Notes: generated by a model from the sequence alone, not told the origin. A DNA stretch of 64,000 nt from an uncultured Verrucomicrobiae bacterium (GCA_937770485.1 CALJHX010000016.1:40943-104942), one strand, 5' to 3'. Positions 1-13,965 are shown, numbered from the stretch's first letter. A program made the numbers and translations.

Positions 1-2
1 AC

Positions 3-1343
3 ATCGACCGCCTCAACACTCTGCTCGCCGGGGACGACGAAGCCGCTAACTCCGGCGACGAAGCCGGCAACTCGCCCCTTCACCACGCTGCATGGAACAG
101 CCAACTCGTAGCGATGCAACTGCTGCTCGGCCACGACGCCGACATCAACCAGCAAAGCGACCAACTCTGGACGCCACTCCACTGGGCCACGCGCAACGGA
201 CGGGCGCAGTCGGTCGGGTGGCTGCTCGATCACGGGGCCAAGGTGGACGTCCCGGCGCACCTTGGCCAAACCGCGCTGCACATCGCCGCAGAGCAAAATT
301 ACAGGGCAAGCCTCGCGCTGCTGCTCGCCGCCGGGGCCGACCCCAACGCGAACGACATTAACAGCCAAACGCCGGTTCACCTCGCTGCGCTCGACGGCTA
401 CACGGTGACGGCGACTCAACTACTTGACAGCGGCGGCGACATCGAGGCCAAGACTAGATGGGGCGCCACGCCGCTCAGCGCCGCCGCCGCCCGCGGTCGC
501 ACCTCGACCGTAGCCGCACTGCTCCTGCGCAAGGCTGAGGTGGATCCGAAAACCGACGCCGGCTGGACGCCGCTCTTCGCTGCTGTCGTCGGCAAATACA
601 AGGGGCCGGCGCAGTTCCTGCGTAACAGCGCCGCAGATATTCACATCGTCACCGGGGCCGGCAACACGCTACTGCACGCCGCCGCCTCGAGCGGCATGGA
701 CGAATGGATCGTCGATCTGCTTGACGCCGGGCTCGGCATCAACGCGGAGGACTCCGGCGGCCGGACGCCGCTCGACCATGCCCGTGAAAATCTCTGGGAG
801 GAAACCACCAAGCTGCTCTTGGCCAAGGGTGCCAAGCCGGGGCGAAAGCTGACACTGCATCACGCTGCCATTTCCGGCGACCTGGGCAAGGTGCGGCAGC
901 TTGTCGCCGCTGGGGCTGACTTGGCCAAGCGCGACGACTGGCACCTCCCGCCGCGCAACCGGACGCCCCTCCACTACGCCGCCGAGGGAGGCAATGTGGC
1001 CGTGGTCGATACCCTCATCCGGGCCGGGGCCGACCCGCGCGCGGTCGATTACTCAGGCTGGACGCCGATGATCGTCGCATTGTCCAAGCGCCACATCGAG
1101 GCCGCGAACGTGCTGAAGAAATGGCAGTCGCTCCCCGGCATCGTAAGTGTGAACCACGATGGGCAGATGAACTTCGAGGTGATCGGAGTCGATGGCACGC
1201 AATGCGACATCGAAGTGTCGGTGGACTTGAAAAAGTGGAGCCGCGTTGGCCAGGTGAGTCTCGAAAACGGCCGGGGCAGTTTTCTGGATGCCCGCCGTAT
1301 CTGGCTGCCCCACTGCTTCTACCGGGCTAAGACGGTGGAGTAG
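3..1343 (+). CDS. Ankyrin-repeat protein, 5' truncated by window edge
   Basis: The reading frame is open from base 3 with ankyrin-type sequence before the first ATG (114), so the gene starts outside the window. About ten ankyrin repeats are visible (repeated TPLHWA, TALHIAAEQ, TPVHLAALDG, TPLHYAAEGG), a protein-interaction fold. The last 75 residues change character: a beta-rich module with VSVDLKKWSRV and a terminal CFYRAKTVE. This resembles the C-terminal module that ends many verrucomicrobial surface proteins (a DLxxW ... RFYRA pattern). No signal peptide can be judged. It ends two bases before the convergent flippase gene. Partner and function are unknown. The C-terminal module suggests export, by inference only. 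Confidence 0.85.
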   Translation: MDRLNTLLAGDDEAANSGDEAGNSPLHHAAWNSQLVAMQLLLGHDADINQQSDQLWTPLHWATRNGRAQSVGWLLDHGAKVDVPAHLGQTALHIAAEQNYRASLALLLAAGADPNANDINSQTPVHLAALDGYTVTATQLLDSGGDIEAKTRWGATPLSAAAARGRTSTVAALLLRKAEVDPKTDAGWTPLFAAVVGKYKGPAQFLRNSAADIHIVTGAGNTLLHAAASSGMDEWIVDLLDAGLGINAEDSGGRTPLDHARENLWEETTKLLLAKGAKPGRKLTLHHAAISGDLGKVRQLVAAGADLAKRDDWHLPPRNRTPLHYAAEGGNVAVVDTLIRAGADPRAVDYSGWTPMIVALSKRHIEAANVLKKWQSLPGIVSVNHDGQMNFEVIGVDGTQCDIEVSVDLKKWSRVGQVSLENGRGSFLDARRIWLPHCFYRAKTVE

Positions 1344-1345
1344 TT

Positions 1346-2668
1346 TCAAGCCGACTCCAGCCGCGAACGCCTCGCCGCCCAGGCGAACGCCAACGCCGAA
1401 AACAGCATCAGCGTCGACTCCGCACCGAGCGTCAGCCAGGCGGCGGCGGTGTTGCCGTGAATCGGCAGCAGCCAAAAATACAGCACGCCGGAGACAAGGC
1501 AGCACGGCAGGCAGCACAGCACCGGCAGCTTGTCTCGATGTTCCGCCCACAGCGCCCAGGTGAACATCGCCGTGCCAACCGCGAAAAACTTGCCGAGCAC
1601 CAGCACCGGCAACAACCCCGCCGCACTCGCGTAGGCCTCCCCGAAAATCAGCGGGTACAGCCACTCAACGATCAGCCAGAGACCGCCGGAAAAAAGCAAT
1701 CCCGCCGCCGCCGCGCCGCCCGCCAGAAGAAGCACCCGCCGCCGGAACATCGCCACGTCGGCCTGCCTCCACACCACAAGCCGCGGCGCCATGATGATGC
1801 CGAAGTAGTGCAGGAACATTTGCAGTGCGACCACAAGTTGTTGCGCCGAACCGAACAGCCCGCTGTCCGTTTTGCCGAGTAAAAAGTAGGTCATCGGCAG
1901 CGCCATGTTGGCCAACAGGAAATAGCTCAAGTTGAACGCCCAAATCAGCCTTGCCTCGCGGAACAACGCACCAGCCTTGGCCAAGCGCTCGATGCTTAGG
2001 CAACGGAAGCCCAGCTCGCGCGACATCCGCCACCAAACGAAACCGACCACCAGCGCGTTGACCCCGAGCAGCACAAACAAGTCGCTGCCAAGCGCCTGGC
2101 CTTTCTCGAAAAACAGGATGAACCAAAGGCTCGCCGCGACCGATGAGAGCAGTTGAAACCGCGACGCGCGCGGCATTTGTTCCGTGGCCTGAAACAGCCA
2201 ACTGTAGTCGAGACTGATCACGAGCAGGAACAGCGCACCGGCCAGCCACGTCCAGCGCTCCAGCCCCTCGAGTGGGCTCAGCCAAACACCCGCCGCCCAA
2301 AGCACAGCGGCGACGAGGCCCAACACGAGCCGAAACGTAAAAATCGCCGGGGCAATCCCGCCCGCCTTGGCCGTGCCCTTGGCAACGTGCCGCACCGCGA
2401 CGGTGTCCAACCCAAACGCGAGGCACAACTGCAGCGTCATCGCCAGCGTGATGATTGTGCGCGACACGCCGATGTTGTCCGGGCCAAGGCAGCGCGTGGC
2501 GTACACCATGCCGACAACCTGAAACAGTTTGCCCAGCACCTGCCACAGCATCGTGCCGGAGAAGTCGCGGAACAGCTTGGCCCGGGACAGGTCGTCCGCT
2601 GCTGTGCCTTGACTGTTTGTTCCCATCGCTCCCCGCGACAGTAGCAAACCAAGCCGCCGATGAGCCAC
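1346..2668 (-). CDS. Polysaccharide flippase (Wzx/MATE-like MOP superfamily)
   Basis: A protein of about 440 residues with 10-12 hydrophobic segments. It begins with the flippase-type segment GKLFQVVGMVYATRCLGP, followed by helices typical of the polysaccharide_synt family that moves lipid-linked saccharide units across the inner membrane. The first possible start is a GTG directly abutting the mqnA stop codon; an ATG at 2626 (MGTNSQG) is an alternative with a poorer spacing to its purine-rich stretch. It is the last gene of the menaquinone operon but has no obvious role in that pathway; co-transcription follows from zero spacing. Substrate cannot be told from sequence. Confidence 0.8.
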   Translation of the reverse strand: MAHRRLGLLLSRGAMGTNSQGTAADDLSRAKLFRDFSGTMLWQVLGKLFQVVGMVYATRCLGPDNIGVSRTIITLAMTLQLCLAFGLDTVAVRHVAKGTAKAGGIAPAIFTFRLVLGLVAAVLWAAGVWLSPLEGLERWTWLAGALFLLVISLDYSWLFQATEQMPRASRFQLLSSVAASLWFILFFEKGQALGSDLFVLLGVNALVVGFVWWRMSRELGFRCLSIERLAKAGALFREARLIWAFNLSYFLLANMALPMTYFLLGKTDSGLFGSAQQLVVALQMFLHYFGIIMAPRLVVWRQADVAMFRRRVLLLAGGAAAAGLLFSGGLWLIVEWLYPLIFGEAYASAAGLLPVLVLGKFFAVGTAMFTWALWAEHRDKLPVLCCLPCCLVSGVLYFWLLPIHGNTAAAWLTLGAESTLMLFSALAFAWAARRSRLESA

Positions 2669-3442
2669 CTAAAACCCGGCGATGTATTTCGGCCCGTATA
2701 CGGTCTCGTCGGTGATGGCTCGGAGGCGTTCGACGAAGCAGGCGATGCCCTGTTTTTCGCGTTCGCCCAGGTCGAAGCGGATGTGTTCGCGGAGGTAGGC
2801 GGCTCGCAGCTCAGCGTCGAACTCGGGATGCGTGGCGATGATTTCGTCGAGCTTGGCCAAACCGTCCCGCTTAGCTTGCAGGAGCTTTTGACCAAGGCCG
2901 GGCGGACGTTGATCGCGGCGAATCGCCCAGACGGCGAAGACAAACGGCAGGCCGGTGTCCTCGCGCCAAGCCTGGCCAAGGTCGAAGATTTTGTGGTCGT
3001 GCCGCGAGCGCAAAAACTCGAGACCGGGATTGCCGATCAGCAGCACGGCATCCCGCTCGGCGGCGCGGTCGTAGTCGCCGAACGGCTCGAGCCTCGGTGA
3101 GTGCCCGCGCTTTGCCAAGGTCACCTTGAGCAGGTTGACGCTCGAGAGCGACGCCGTGTCGCAGTGGATGACATCGACTTGCTCTAGCGGTTTTTTATGC
3201 GCGACGAAAACACTCTTCACCGGCCCGTCGGATGCCACCGCCACACCGTCGAGAATGTCGTACAGATCATTGAACAACACCTCGGTGATGCTGACCAAGC
3301 CGGCGGCAAATGCACCGGCGCGCAGGCGCTTGGCCAGGCTGCTCGGCGGCAAAAACTCGGTCTCGCCCTCGATCCCGAAGGTCAACGGCGCGGAATTGAG
3401 ATACGGCACGGAGCCGATTCGCTTGGCCTTCGACTCCCCCAT
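2669..3442 (-). CDS. mqnA: MqnA, chorismate dehydratase (futalosine menaquinone pathway)
   Basis: 257 residues, the usual size for the MqnA/MqnD periplasmic-binding-like fold. The N-terminus GSVPYLNSAPLTFGI carries the VPYLNSxPL motif of MqnA. The enzyme dehydrates chorismate to 3-[(1-carboxyvinyl)oxy]benzoate, first step of the futalosine route. It follows mqnE by three bases and precedes the flippase with no gap. Neighbouring mqnE, mqnP and a UbiX-type gene support the assignment over MqnD. No mqnB, mqnC or mqnD is seen here, so the rest of the route must lie elsewhere. Confidence 0.92.
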   Translation of the reverse strand: MGESKAKRIGSVPYLNSAPLTFGIEGETEFLPPSSLAKRLRAGAFAAGLVSITEVLFNDLYDILDGVAVASDGPVKSVFVAHKKPLEQVDVIHCDTASLSSVNLLKVTLAKRGHSPRLEPFGDYDRAAERDAVLLIGNPGLEFLRSRHDHKIFDLGQAWREDTGLPFVFAVWAIRRDQRPPGLGQKLLQAKRDGLAKLDEIIATHPEFDAELRAAYLREHIRFDLGEREKQGIACFVERLRAITDETVYGPKYIAGF

Positions 3443-3445
3443 CTC

Positions 3446-4564
3446 TCAGGCCTTGGCCATGGCCTCCTCTCCGCTCCATTCGCGCACCGGCTCGTAAAAC
3501 GTATCGCGCTGCACCGGCACCCGGCCGGCCTCGCGGATGGCTTGGATCATGTCGGTTTCCGTTTGCAGTTGCGGCGTGTCGGCGCCGGCCATGTGAAAAA
3601 TCTTCTCCTCAAGAATCGTGCCGTGCACGTCGTCTGCGCCGTAGTTCAGCGCGACCTGCGCGAGTTTCATCCCCATGCCAACCCAGTACGCGGTGATGTG
3701 GTCGAAGTTGTCGAGGTACAGCCGCGCGACGGCGAGCGTACGCAGCATGTCGAAACCGGTCGGCGAGTGCTCGACCGGGATCTCGTTGTTGTCCGGCTGA
3801 TACGGAAGCGGAATGAAGCCAGTAAAACCGCCGGTCTCATCCTGCAACTCGCGAAGTTGCCGCATATGGTCGACACGATCCCCAAGCGTCTCGAGGTGGC
3901 CGAACAACATCGTGCAAGTGCTCCGGCCGCCGAGCGTGTGCCACGCGCGATGCACGTCGAGGTACTCTTCAGCCGTCTCCTTACCGCGCGCGATGCGGTC
4001 GCGCACCTCTTTGCGGAAAATCTCCGCGCCACCGCCGGTCAGCGAGTCGAGGCCAAGCGACTTGAACTCAGCGAGCACCTCCGGCACCGGTTTTTTCGCG
4101 AGCCAGGCGAGATGCAAAATTTCAATCGCGGTGAAGCACTTGAGCTGGAGCCGCTCGTCAACAGCCTTCAACTCGCGGATCATTTCCGTGTAGTGACTAA
4201 ACGGCAGCGACGGGTGCAACCCGCCGACGATGTGCAACTCGGTGATGCCGATCGACAGCGCCTCCCTCGCCTTTTGCACCATGTCGGGGATTGCCAACTC
4301 GAAGCCATCGGCGTCGCGTTTCTTGCGCGAGAAGGCGCAGAACTGACAGCTCAGGATGCAGTAGTTTGAATAATTGAAATAGCGGTTGAGAATGTAGCTG
4401 GCGCGGTTGTTGTTTTTGCGGCGGTTGGCCTCGTCGGCGAGTTGGCCAAGCGCGTTGAGGTCGCCGCACTCGAGCAGTCGCAGCGCGTCGGCCTCGTCGA
4501 TCCGTTGGCCAAGCGCGGTTTTTTCGCGGATGCCTTGCAGTTCATCTGGAATAAAAAAACTCAC
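3446..4564 (-). CDS. mqnE: MqnE, aminofutalosine synthase (radical SAM)
   Basis: 372 residues. A radical-SAM cluster motif C69-x3-C73-x2-C76 (CILSCQFCAF) is visible, followed by IVGGLHP and GGGAEIF, all characteristic of the MqnE/MqnC family. The C-terminal HMAGADTPQLQTETDMI and PVQRDTFY fit MqnE better than MqnC. It joins the MqnA product to S-adenosylmethionine, giving aminofutalosine. The GTG start overlaps the stop of the upstream prenyltransferase (GTGA), implying translational coupling. MqnC is the main alternative. Confidence 0.9.
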   Translation of the reverse strand: MSFFIPDELQGIREKTALGQRIDEADALRLLECGDLNALGQLADEANRRKNNNRASYILNRYFNYSNYCILSCQFCAFSRKKRDADGFELAIPDMVQKAREALSIGITELHIVGGLHPSLPFSHYTEMIRELKAVDERLQLKCFTAIEILHLAWLAKKPVPEVLAEFKSLGLDSLTGGGAEIFRKEVRDRIARGKETAEEYLDVHRAWHTLGGRSTCTMLFGHLETLGDRVDHMRQLRELQDETGGFTGFIPLPYQPDNNEIPVEHSPTGFDMLRTLAVARLYLDNFDHITAYWVGMGMKLAQVALNYGADDVHGTILEEKIFHMAGADTPQLQTETDMIQAIREAGRVPVQRDTFYEPVREWSGEEAMAKA

Positions 4565-5580
4565 TGGATTCGGCGGAAGAAAGGAAACAGTATTTCAGTG
4601 GCCACGACGAAAAAAAAGACCGAGCTGATAAGGGCGTTGAGCTTGAAAAATGACGTGTTGATCCAGCTCAAGCTGCGCTTGCGGGCGAGCCAATGCTCGA
4701 ACGCGAGGCAAAACAAAATAATCAGCCAACCGATGAGAAACGCGACTCGCATCTTGAGCAAAATGCCAAACAGCAATATTAGCCCGAGCATGATCATGTG
4801 CGAGAGGAAGGCAGCAGTGAGCGCATTTTTTGGTCCCCAAGCCGTCACGAGAGAGCGCAGGCCGTGTTGACGGTCGAACTCGAAATCCTGCATCGCATAA
4901 ATGATGTCGAACCCAATCAGCCAAAACACCACGGAAATGCCAAGCACGAGCGGCGGCAGCAGGCTTTGGCCAAGCGGCAGCATTTGGAACAACTCCGCCA
5001 TCGTGCCGCCCTTCACCGCGATCCATGCACCGACCGGCGCCAGCGCCAGCGCGATACCTAGCCAAAGGTGCGTGTAGTCGGTGAACCGTTTTGTGAGCGA
5101 GTAAAAGCAGATGAAAAACAGCGCCACCGGCCCAAGCACAAGGCAGGCAGTGTTGATAAAACCGGCCGCAATGAGAAAGCCCGCGCCGCTCAAGAGGCAA
5201 AGCGACCACGCACTGAACAGGCTAATCTCGCCGGCCGGCAGATGGCGTTCGGCGGTGCGCGGGTTTTTCGCGTCGAACTTGCGATCGACGATGCGGTTGA
5301 ATGCCATCGCGCACGTCCGCGCGCAAACCATGCAGACGATGATCAGCACAAAAAGCTTCACGCCGGGAAAACCGAACCGAAGCGCCAATTCCGGTAACCC
5401 GTCCTTGGCACCTTCCATGTAAAAGTAATGCTCACGCGAGGCGACCATCATCGAGGCGAGGGCGAACGGCATCGCAAAAAGCGTGTGCGAAAATTTCACG
5501 AATCCGCCCCACTTGACGAGCAACCCGGACAACCCGCGCGGCTTGGGCTTCGGTGCGTTGACTAGTTTCATCTCGCTCAT
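4561..5580 (-). CDS. mqnP: UbiA-family prenyltransferase, probable MqnP
   Basis: 339 residues with eight or nine membrane helices. Both Asp-rich motifs of the UbiA family are present: NRIVDRKFDAKNPRTA (about residue 97) and DIIYAMQDFEFDRQHG (about 225), which bind Mg-prenyl diphosphate. Position between a UbiX-type gene and mqnE points to prenylation of the naphthoate intermediate in the futalosine pathway (MqnP) rather than ubiquinone synthesis. The ATG overlaps the upstream TGA (ATGA) and its stop overlaps the mqnE start. Function as UbiA cannot be excluded from sequence alone. Confidence 0.88.
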   Translation of the reverse strand: MSEMKLVNAPKPKPRGLSGLLVKWGGFVKFSHTLFAMPFALASMMVASREHYFYMEGAKDGLPELALRFGFPGVKLFVLIIVCMVCARTCAMAFNRIVDRKFDAKNPRTAERHLPAGEISLFSAWSLCLLSGAGFLIAAGFINTACLVLGPVALFFICFYSLTKRFTDYTHLWLGIALALAPVGAWIAVKGGTMAELFQMLPLGQSLLPPLVLGISVVFWLIGFDIIYAMQDFEFDRQHGLRSLVTAWGPKNALTAAFLSHMIMLGLILLFGILLKMRVAFLIGWLIILFCLAFEHWLARKRSLSWINTSFFKLNALISSVFFFVVATEILFPFFRRIQ

Positions 5581-6131
5581 TCCTCCTCCTGCCAGCGCGG
5601 CGAGGCCTCGTTCTCCACGCCCAAGTGGTCGAGCACCCGCGCCACCACCGTGTCGGCCACTTCCTCAACCGTCTGCGGCTTAAAATAAAAATGCGGGTTC
5701 GCCGGCAGGATCGTCGCGCCGGCCAGCAGCAACAGTTCCATGTTTTTGAGTTGCACCAAATTCAGCGGCGTCTCGCGTGTCACGAGAATCAGCTTCCGGT
5801 TTTCTTTCAGCGAAACATCGGCGGCGCGCAGCAAAACGTTGTCAGCGAAGCCGTGTGCGATGCGCCCCATCGTGCCCATCGTGCACGGGATGACGACCAT
5901 CGCGTCGCACGCGTTCGAGCCACTGGCAAACGGCGCGTTCATGCTCTTGAGCCCATGCTTCTCGATGCCCTTGGCCAGGCGCAGGCCGTTCGGCAACTCC
6001 TGCTTGATCACCGTTTGCGCGTAGGCGCTGAGCACGACGTGTGTCTCGTGCCCGTACACCCCCAGGCGGTCGAGTAGGCGCTGGGCATAAATCATCCCGC
6101 TGGCTCCGGTTATGGCAACAAGAATTCTCAT
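5577..6131 (-). CDS. ubiX: UbiX/MqnQ-type flavin prenyltransferase
   Basis: About 184 residues from the ATG at 6131 (MRILVAITGASG); an upstream in-frame ATG would add nine unlikely residues. The Rossmann-like start ITGASGMIYAQRL and VVIPCTMGTMGRIAHG (with the family Cys/Ser-rich loop) identify the UbiX/Pad1 flavin prenyltransferase family, which makes prenylated FMN for a UbiD-type decarboxylase. In futalosine clusters this partner is called MqnQ. It heads the five-gene minus-strand operon and shares an ATGA overlap with mqnP. The UbiD/MqnL-type decarboxylase itself is not in the window. Confidence 0.9.
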   Translation of the reverse strand: MRILVAITGASGMIYAQRLLDRLGVYGHETHVVLSAYAQTVIKQELPNGLRLAKGIEKHGLKSMNAPFASGSNACDAMVVIPCTMGTMGRIAHGFADNVLLRAADVSLKENRKLILVTRETPLNLVQLKNMELLLLAGATILPANPHFYFKPQTVEEVADTVVARVLDHLGVENEASPRWQEEE

Positions 6132-6236
6132 TTCGACGCAAAAACACCCCTCCATCAAGGGACGTCGAATATGCGTCAGGCCAAGCCGTCTTGTCGAGCT
6201 AACGTGCCGCGCGCGGCTTGACAGTCACGCCTCCGG

Positions 6237-7217
6237 ATGACACCAAGCGGCGTGACCGACGCACCTCACACCCTCATCACCGGCGGCGCCGGCTTCATCG
6301 GATCGCACCTCACCGAGCGCCTGCTTGGCCAAGGCGAACGCGTCGTTGTGATCGACGATTTCTCCACCGGCTCACGAGCCAATCTAGCCGCCGTCGCCGA
6401 CGATCCGAACCTCACGGTGATCGAAAGCACCGTCACCGGCTGCAAGTCGCTTGGCTCGCTAGTCGCCGAGTCGGGCTTCGTGTTTCACCTAGCCGCCGCG
6501 GTAGGGGTGGATCTCGTCGTGCAGTCGCCGATCCGCACCATCGAGACCAACCTCAAGGCCACCGAGGCCATCCTCGAGGCCGCCGCGCCCAACCGCAAGC
6601 CGATGCTGCTGCCATCCAGTTCCGAGGTGTACGGCAAAAGCTTGCGCGAAGGGTTTAAGGAAACCGACGACCTGCTCATCGGCCCGCCGACGCTTGGCCG
6701 CTGGAGCTACGCCTGCTCAAAGCTGATGGACGAATTCCTCGCACTCGCCTTTCACGCCGAGCGCCAGTTGCCGGTCATCGTGGCACGAATTTTCAACACC
6801 GTCGGCCCGCGGCAAACCGGGCGGTACGGCATGGTTCTGCCGCGTTTCGTAGAGGCCGCCAAGGCAGGCGAACCGCTGCGCGTGTTCGGCGACGGCCAGC
6901 AGTCGCGCTGCTTCGGCCATGTTGCTGACACGGTCGAGGCGTTGCTGCGCCTGGCGAAGTGCGACCGCGCTCCGGGGGGGGTGTTCAACATCGGCTCCAC
7001 CGAGGAGGTGACCATCCTCAGCTTGGCCAAGCGGGTGATCGAGTTGACTGGATCAACTTCCGAGATCGAACTCGTGCCGTACCACGAGGCCTACGACAAC
7101 GGCTTCGAGGACATGCAACGTCGCCAACCGGTCACCGACAAACTCGAACAGTTCACCGGCTTCCGGCCGACGACTCCACTGGATGACATTATCCGAAGCA
7201 CCGCCGGCTTGGCCTAA
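6237..7217 (+). CDS. NAD-dependent epimerase/dehydratase (extended SDR)
   Basis: 326 residues. The nucleotide-binding motif TGGAGFIGSHL is at the N-terminus (residues 15-25), with an acidic residue after the second strand (VVVIDDFS). The catalytic set is SSSEVYGKS and YACSK (YxxxK), as in UDP-glucose 4-epimerase and UDP-glucuronate decarboxylase. NTVGPRQTGRYGMVLPRFV is typical of UDP-xylose synthase/GalE relatives. Exact nucleotide-sugar substrate is not decidable. Divergent from the mqn operon; 105 bp between them must hold both promoters. Contains two copies of the TTGGCCAA palindrome (6325, 7023). Confidence 0.88.
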   Translation: MTPSGVTDAPHTLITGGAGFIGSHLTERLLGQGERVVVIDDFSTGSRANLAAVADDPNLTVIESTVTGCKSLGSLVAESGFVFHLAAAVGVDLVVQSPIRTIETNLKATEAILEAAAPNRKPMLLPSSSEVYGKSLREGFKETDDLLIGPPTLGRWSYACSKLMDEFLALAFHAERQLPVIVARIFNTVGPRQTGRYGMVLPRFVEAAKAGEPLRVFGDGQQSRCFGHVADTVEALLRLAKCDRAPGGVFNIGSTEEVTILSLAKRVIELTGSTSEIELVPYHEAYDNGFEDMQRRQPVTDKLEQFTGFRPTTPLDDIIRSTAGLA

Positions 7218-7526
7218 TGACGCCTCGCTCGAAGGCGCAGCCAAAGTGCCAATCGTAGCAGAAAACGAGTAACGAAAGCCAATTACACGCCGAGTCGAGA
7301 CCGACCGACGATAAGGTTCACTTATAATAAAAAATGTTTTCCCCTGTTAAGCTATCCTTAAAATGGGTTGCTTGGTGACGGTCGGGGCGCTACGGTTTCC
7401 GTTTGGGTGCGTTGTCGCCAAATCACGACTCTTGTGTCAGGCAGGATACAGCTCGGCGGTTGTATCTTGTTTTCTGTTTCCCCACAGGCAACGCCTCAAA
7501 CATGGAGGAACTCTTTTAAATAAAAC
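7218..7526. other. Intergenic leader of the oxidoreductase gene
   Basis: No gene supported. A TATAAT box sits at 7323-7328 within an AT-rich stretch, but I see no convincing -35 at 17 bp. A GGAGG lies at 7504-7508, 18 bases before the ATG at 7527, longer than usual spacing. The 62-codon open frame starting at 7363 overlaps the next gene and has no coding character. Confidence 0.4.
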
Positions 7527-12224
<4,698 letters not shown>

Positions 12225-12243
12225 CCCCTTACTCCATCTCTCC

Positions 12244-12275
12244 AAAAAGCCCCCGAACAACGGGGGCTTTTTTAT
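12244..12275 (+). terminator. Rho-independent terminator after the oxidoreductase
   Basis: A GC-rich hairpin AAAAGCCCCCG / CGGGGGCTTTT with a five-base loop (AACAA) is followed by a T run. It is symmetric enough to also serve the convergent PQQ-propeller gene. Confidence 0.9.
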
Positions 12276-12316
12276 TGCCCTTTGCCAAGCGGGGTATATT
12301 CCTGAAAGCTAAGCGA

Positions 12317-13579
12317 TCATCCCTTGGGCTCCTCGATGCGGTACAGGTGGGTGTCGCTTCGAAGGAACAGCGCGCCGTCGCTCACGGCTGGGGAAGCTTT
12401 GAACGTACCGTCCAATTGACTGACTGCCAGGACCTCGAATTTGTCCGAAGCAGCGATGACTGTGGTTTTCCCCTCGCGGTTGCAGAAGTAGATGCGACCG
12501 CGAATCTCGACGGGCGATGCGTCGTAGTTGCCGCCAAGACGTTCGCGCCAATGCTCCTTGCCGGTCAAGGCGTCAACACAACTCGCCACGCCCCCGTCGT
12601 GCACGACAAAAAGTTCCCGGCCGACCAGAATTGGTGATGGAACATGAGGAATGCTGATGGAACGCTGCCAAACAACCTGATCGTCGCGGAGCCTCCCCTT
12701 GCCGGGGCGGACGGCATAGATACAGAAATGATCCTGACGGATGGAGCCCACGACATAAAACAGGCCGTTTCCATACGAGGGACGGCCCACGATGGAGAAA
12801 CCGTTGTACGGCATCCACCACAGTTCCGAGCCGGTCGTGAGGTCATACGCCGCGACATGGTCAGCCCCGGAGCAAACGAGTTGTGGGACGCCGTCAACGG
12901 GCTGAACGAGCGGCGTGGAATAGGCCATTTTTGCGATAGACCGCTTCTTAGCGGCGGCCTCGAGATGCGCGCGTGGCTGCTTCCACTTGACCTTCCCCGT
13001 CCGCTTGTGGAGTACTGCGATGAATTGGTTGTCGATGCCGTCGCAGGTGAGAATCAACAGGTCGCCATGAAGAATCGGCGAACTGGCTCCTCCCTGGATC
13101 ACGTTGTATTCGAACTCGGTATTTTTCCATAGGATACGGCCAGCCGTGTCCAGGCACGCGGTGCCGCGCGGGCCGAAGTTGACAAACACGCGCTCGCCGT
13201 CCAGCACCGGCGTCGGCGAGGCGTAGCCGTTCAAACGATGGCGCGGGCCTGCGTCCCCCGGCGTCAACACCTCGACATTGTGCAGCAACGTGCCGCTGGT
13301 TTTGTCGATGCAAACGGCATGGAGGGACTTTCCCTCGGCATCGGCGCTGGTCATCCAGACTTGGTTGCCTGCAATCACCGGTGACGACCAGCCCTGACCG
13401 GGCACTCCGGTTTTCCAAGTGATGTTTTTGCCTTCCTCCCAGTGGACAGGAATGCCCTTTTGGTCGGAGTGCCCCTGCCCGTCGGGACCGCGAAACTGTG
13501 GCCAGTCGGCTGACGAATAGACGGCGGCAAGCAGAAAGGCCAAGCTTGTAAAACTAAGATGGAATGAATTCGATTTCAT
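12317..13579 (-). CDS. Secreted PQQ-like beta-propeller protein
   Basis: 420 residues from ATG 13579, chosen because a signal peptide follows directly (MKSNSFHLSFTSLAFLLAAVYSSA). The mature start DWPQFRGPDGQGHS is the hallmark of planctomycete/verrucomicrobial PQQ-repeat proteins. Repeated blades such as SSPVIAGNQVWM, ASPTPVLDGERVFV and SSPILHGDLLIL each pair with a D/T-rich G..LW segment. Whether it binds PQQ or is a non-enzymatic scaffold cannot be seen. The gene is convergent with the oxidoreductase and lies just downstream of a coding remnant on the same strand. Confidence 0.88.
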   Translation of the reverse strand: MKSNSFHLSFTSLAFLLAAVYSSADWPQFRGPDGQGHSDQKGIPVHWEEGKNITWKTGVPGQGWSSPVIAGNQVWMTSADAEGKSLHAVCIDKTSGTLLHNVEVLTPGDAGPRHRLNGYASPTPVLDGERVFVNFGPRGTACLDTAGRILWKNTEFEYNVIQGGASSPILHGDLLILTCDGIDNQFIAVLHKRTGKVKWKQPRAHLEAAAKKRSIAKMAYSTPLVQPVDGVPQLVCSGADHVAAYDLTTGSELWWMPYNGFSIVGRPSYGNGLFYVVGSIRQDHFCIYAVRPGKGRLRDDQVVWQRSISIPHVPSPILVGRELFVVHDGGVASCVDALTGKEHWRERLGGNYDASPVEIRGRIYFCNREGKTTVIAASDKFEVLAVSQLDGTFKASPAVSDGALFLRSDTHLYRIEEPKG

Positions 13580-13647
13580 GGAAACAGAATTGGCAAGTGG
13601 TGAAAGAAAGTAGAACCACCAACCCGCGGCGTCAAAGCCCTTTCGGC

Positions 13648-13965
13648 TTATTTTTGAGGATCGAGCCACTCCGGGTCGAACGGCGTATTCGCGGTCAATC
13701 CGGGGAGGTGGTGCAGCAGTTTCGACAGCTTGGGATCAGCGTCAAGCGCCCAGCCGAAACCGATTGCGCCGGCGTTGAACACCGTGCCACCTTGGGGCCT
13801 CTCCCGGTAAATCATGTCCACCAGGGTTCCCTTTTTCTGCTGACCGAAGTGCGCGTTGTCGCGCTGGAGGCTGGCAATGGTCTCGCTGCCTACCGACTCT
13901 TTGGTAAGAAATGCCCCGCCCGGAACAAGGCCCGGTAGGCGGCGCGTATGAGGAGAGACAAATGT
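13648..13965 (-). pseudogene. C-terminal coding remnant, no start
   Basis: Between two genes the minus strand is open for about 105 codons from an in-frame TAG near 13967 to a TAA at 13648, without a start codon. The peptide has protein-like composition and a recognisable ending: GGTVFNAGAIGFGWAL, DPKLSKLLHHLPGL and PFDPEWLDPQK. GG-x-VFNAG-x-x-x-x-G resembles the end of N,N-dimethylformamidase-like/secreted catalytic domains common in this phylum; that match is tentative. Best read as the 3' end of a gene whose front was lost. Confidence 0.45.

Noticed and set aside
3197..4369. 390-codon open frame antisense to mqnE/mqnA
   Set aside because: Mirror frame of the radical-SAM gene; no domain, and high His/Arg content typical of antisense translation.
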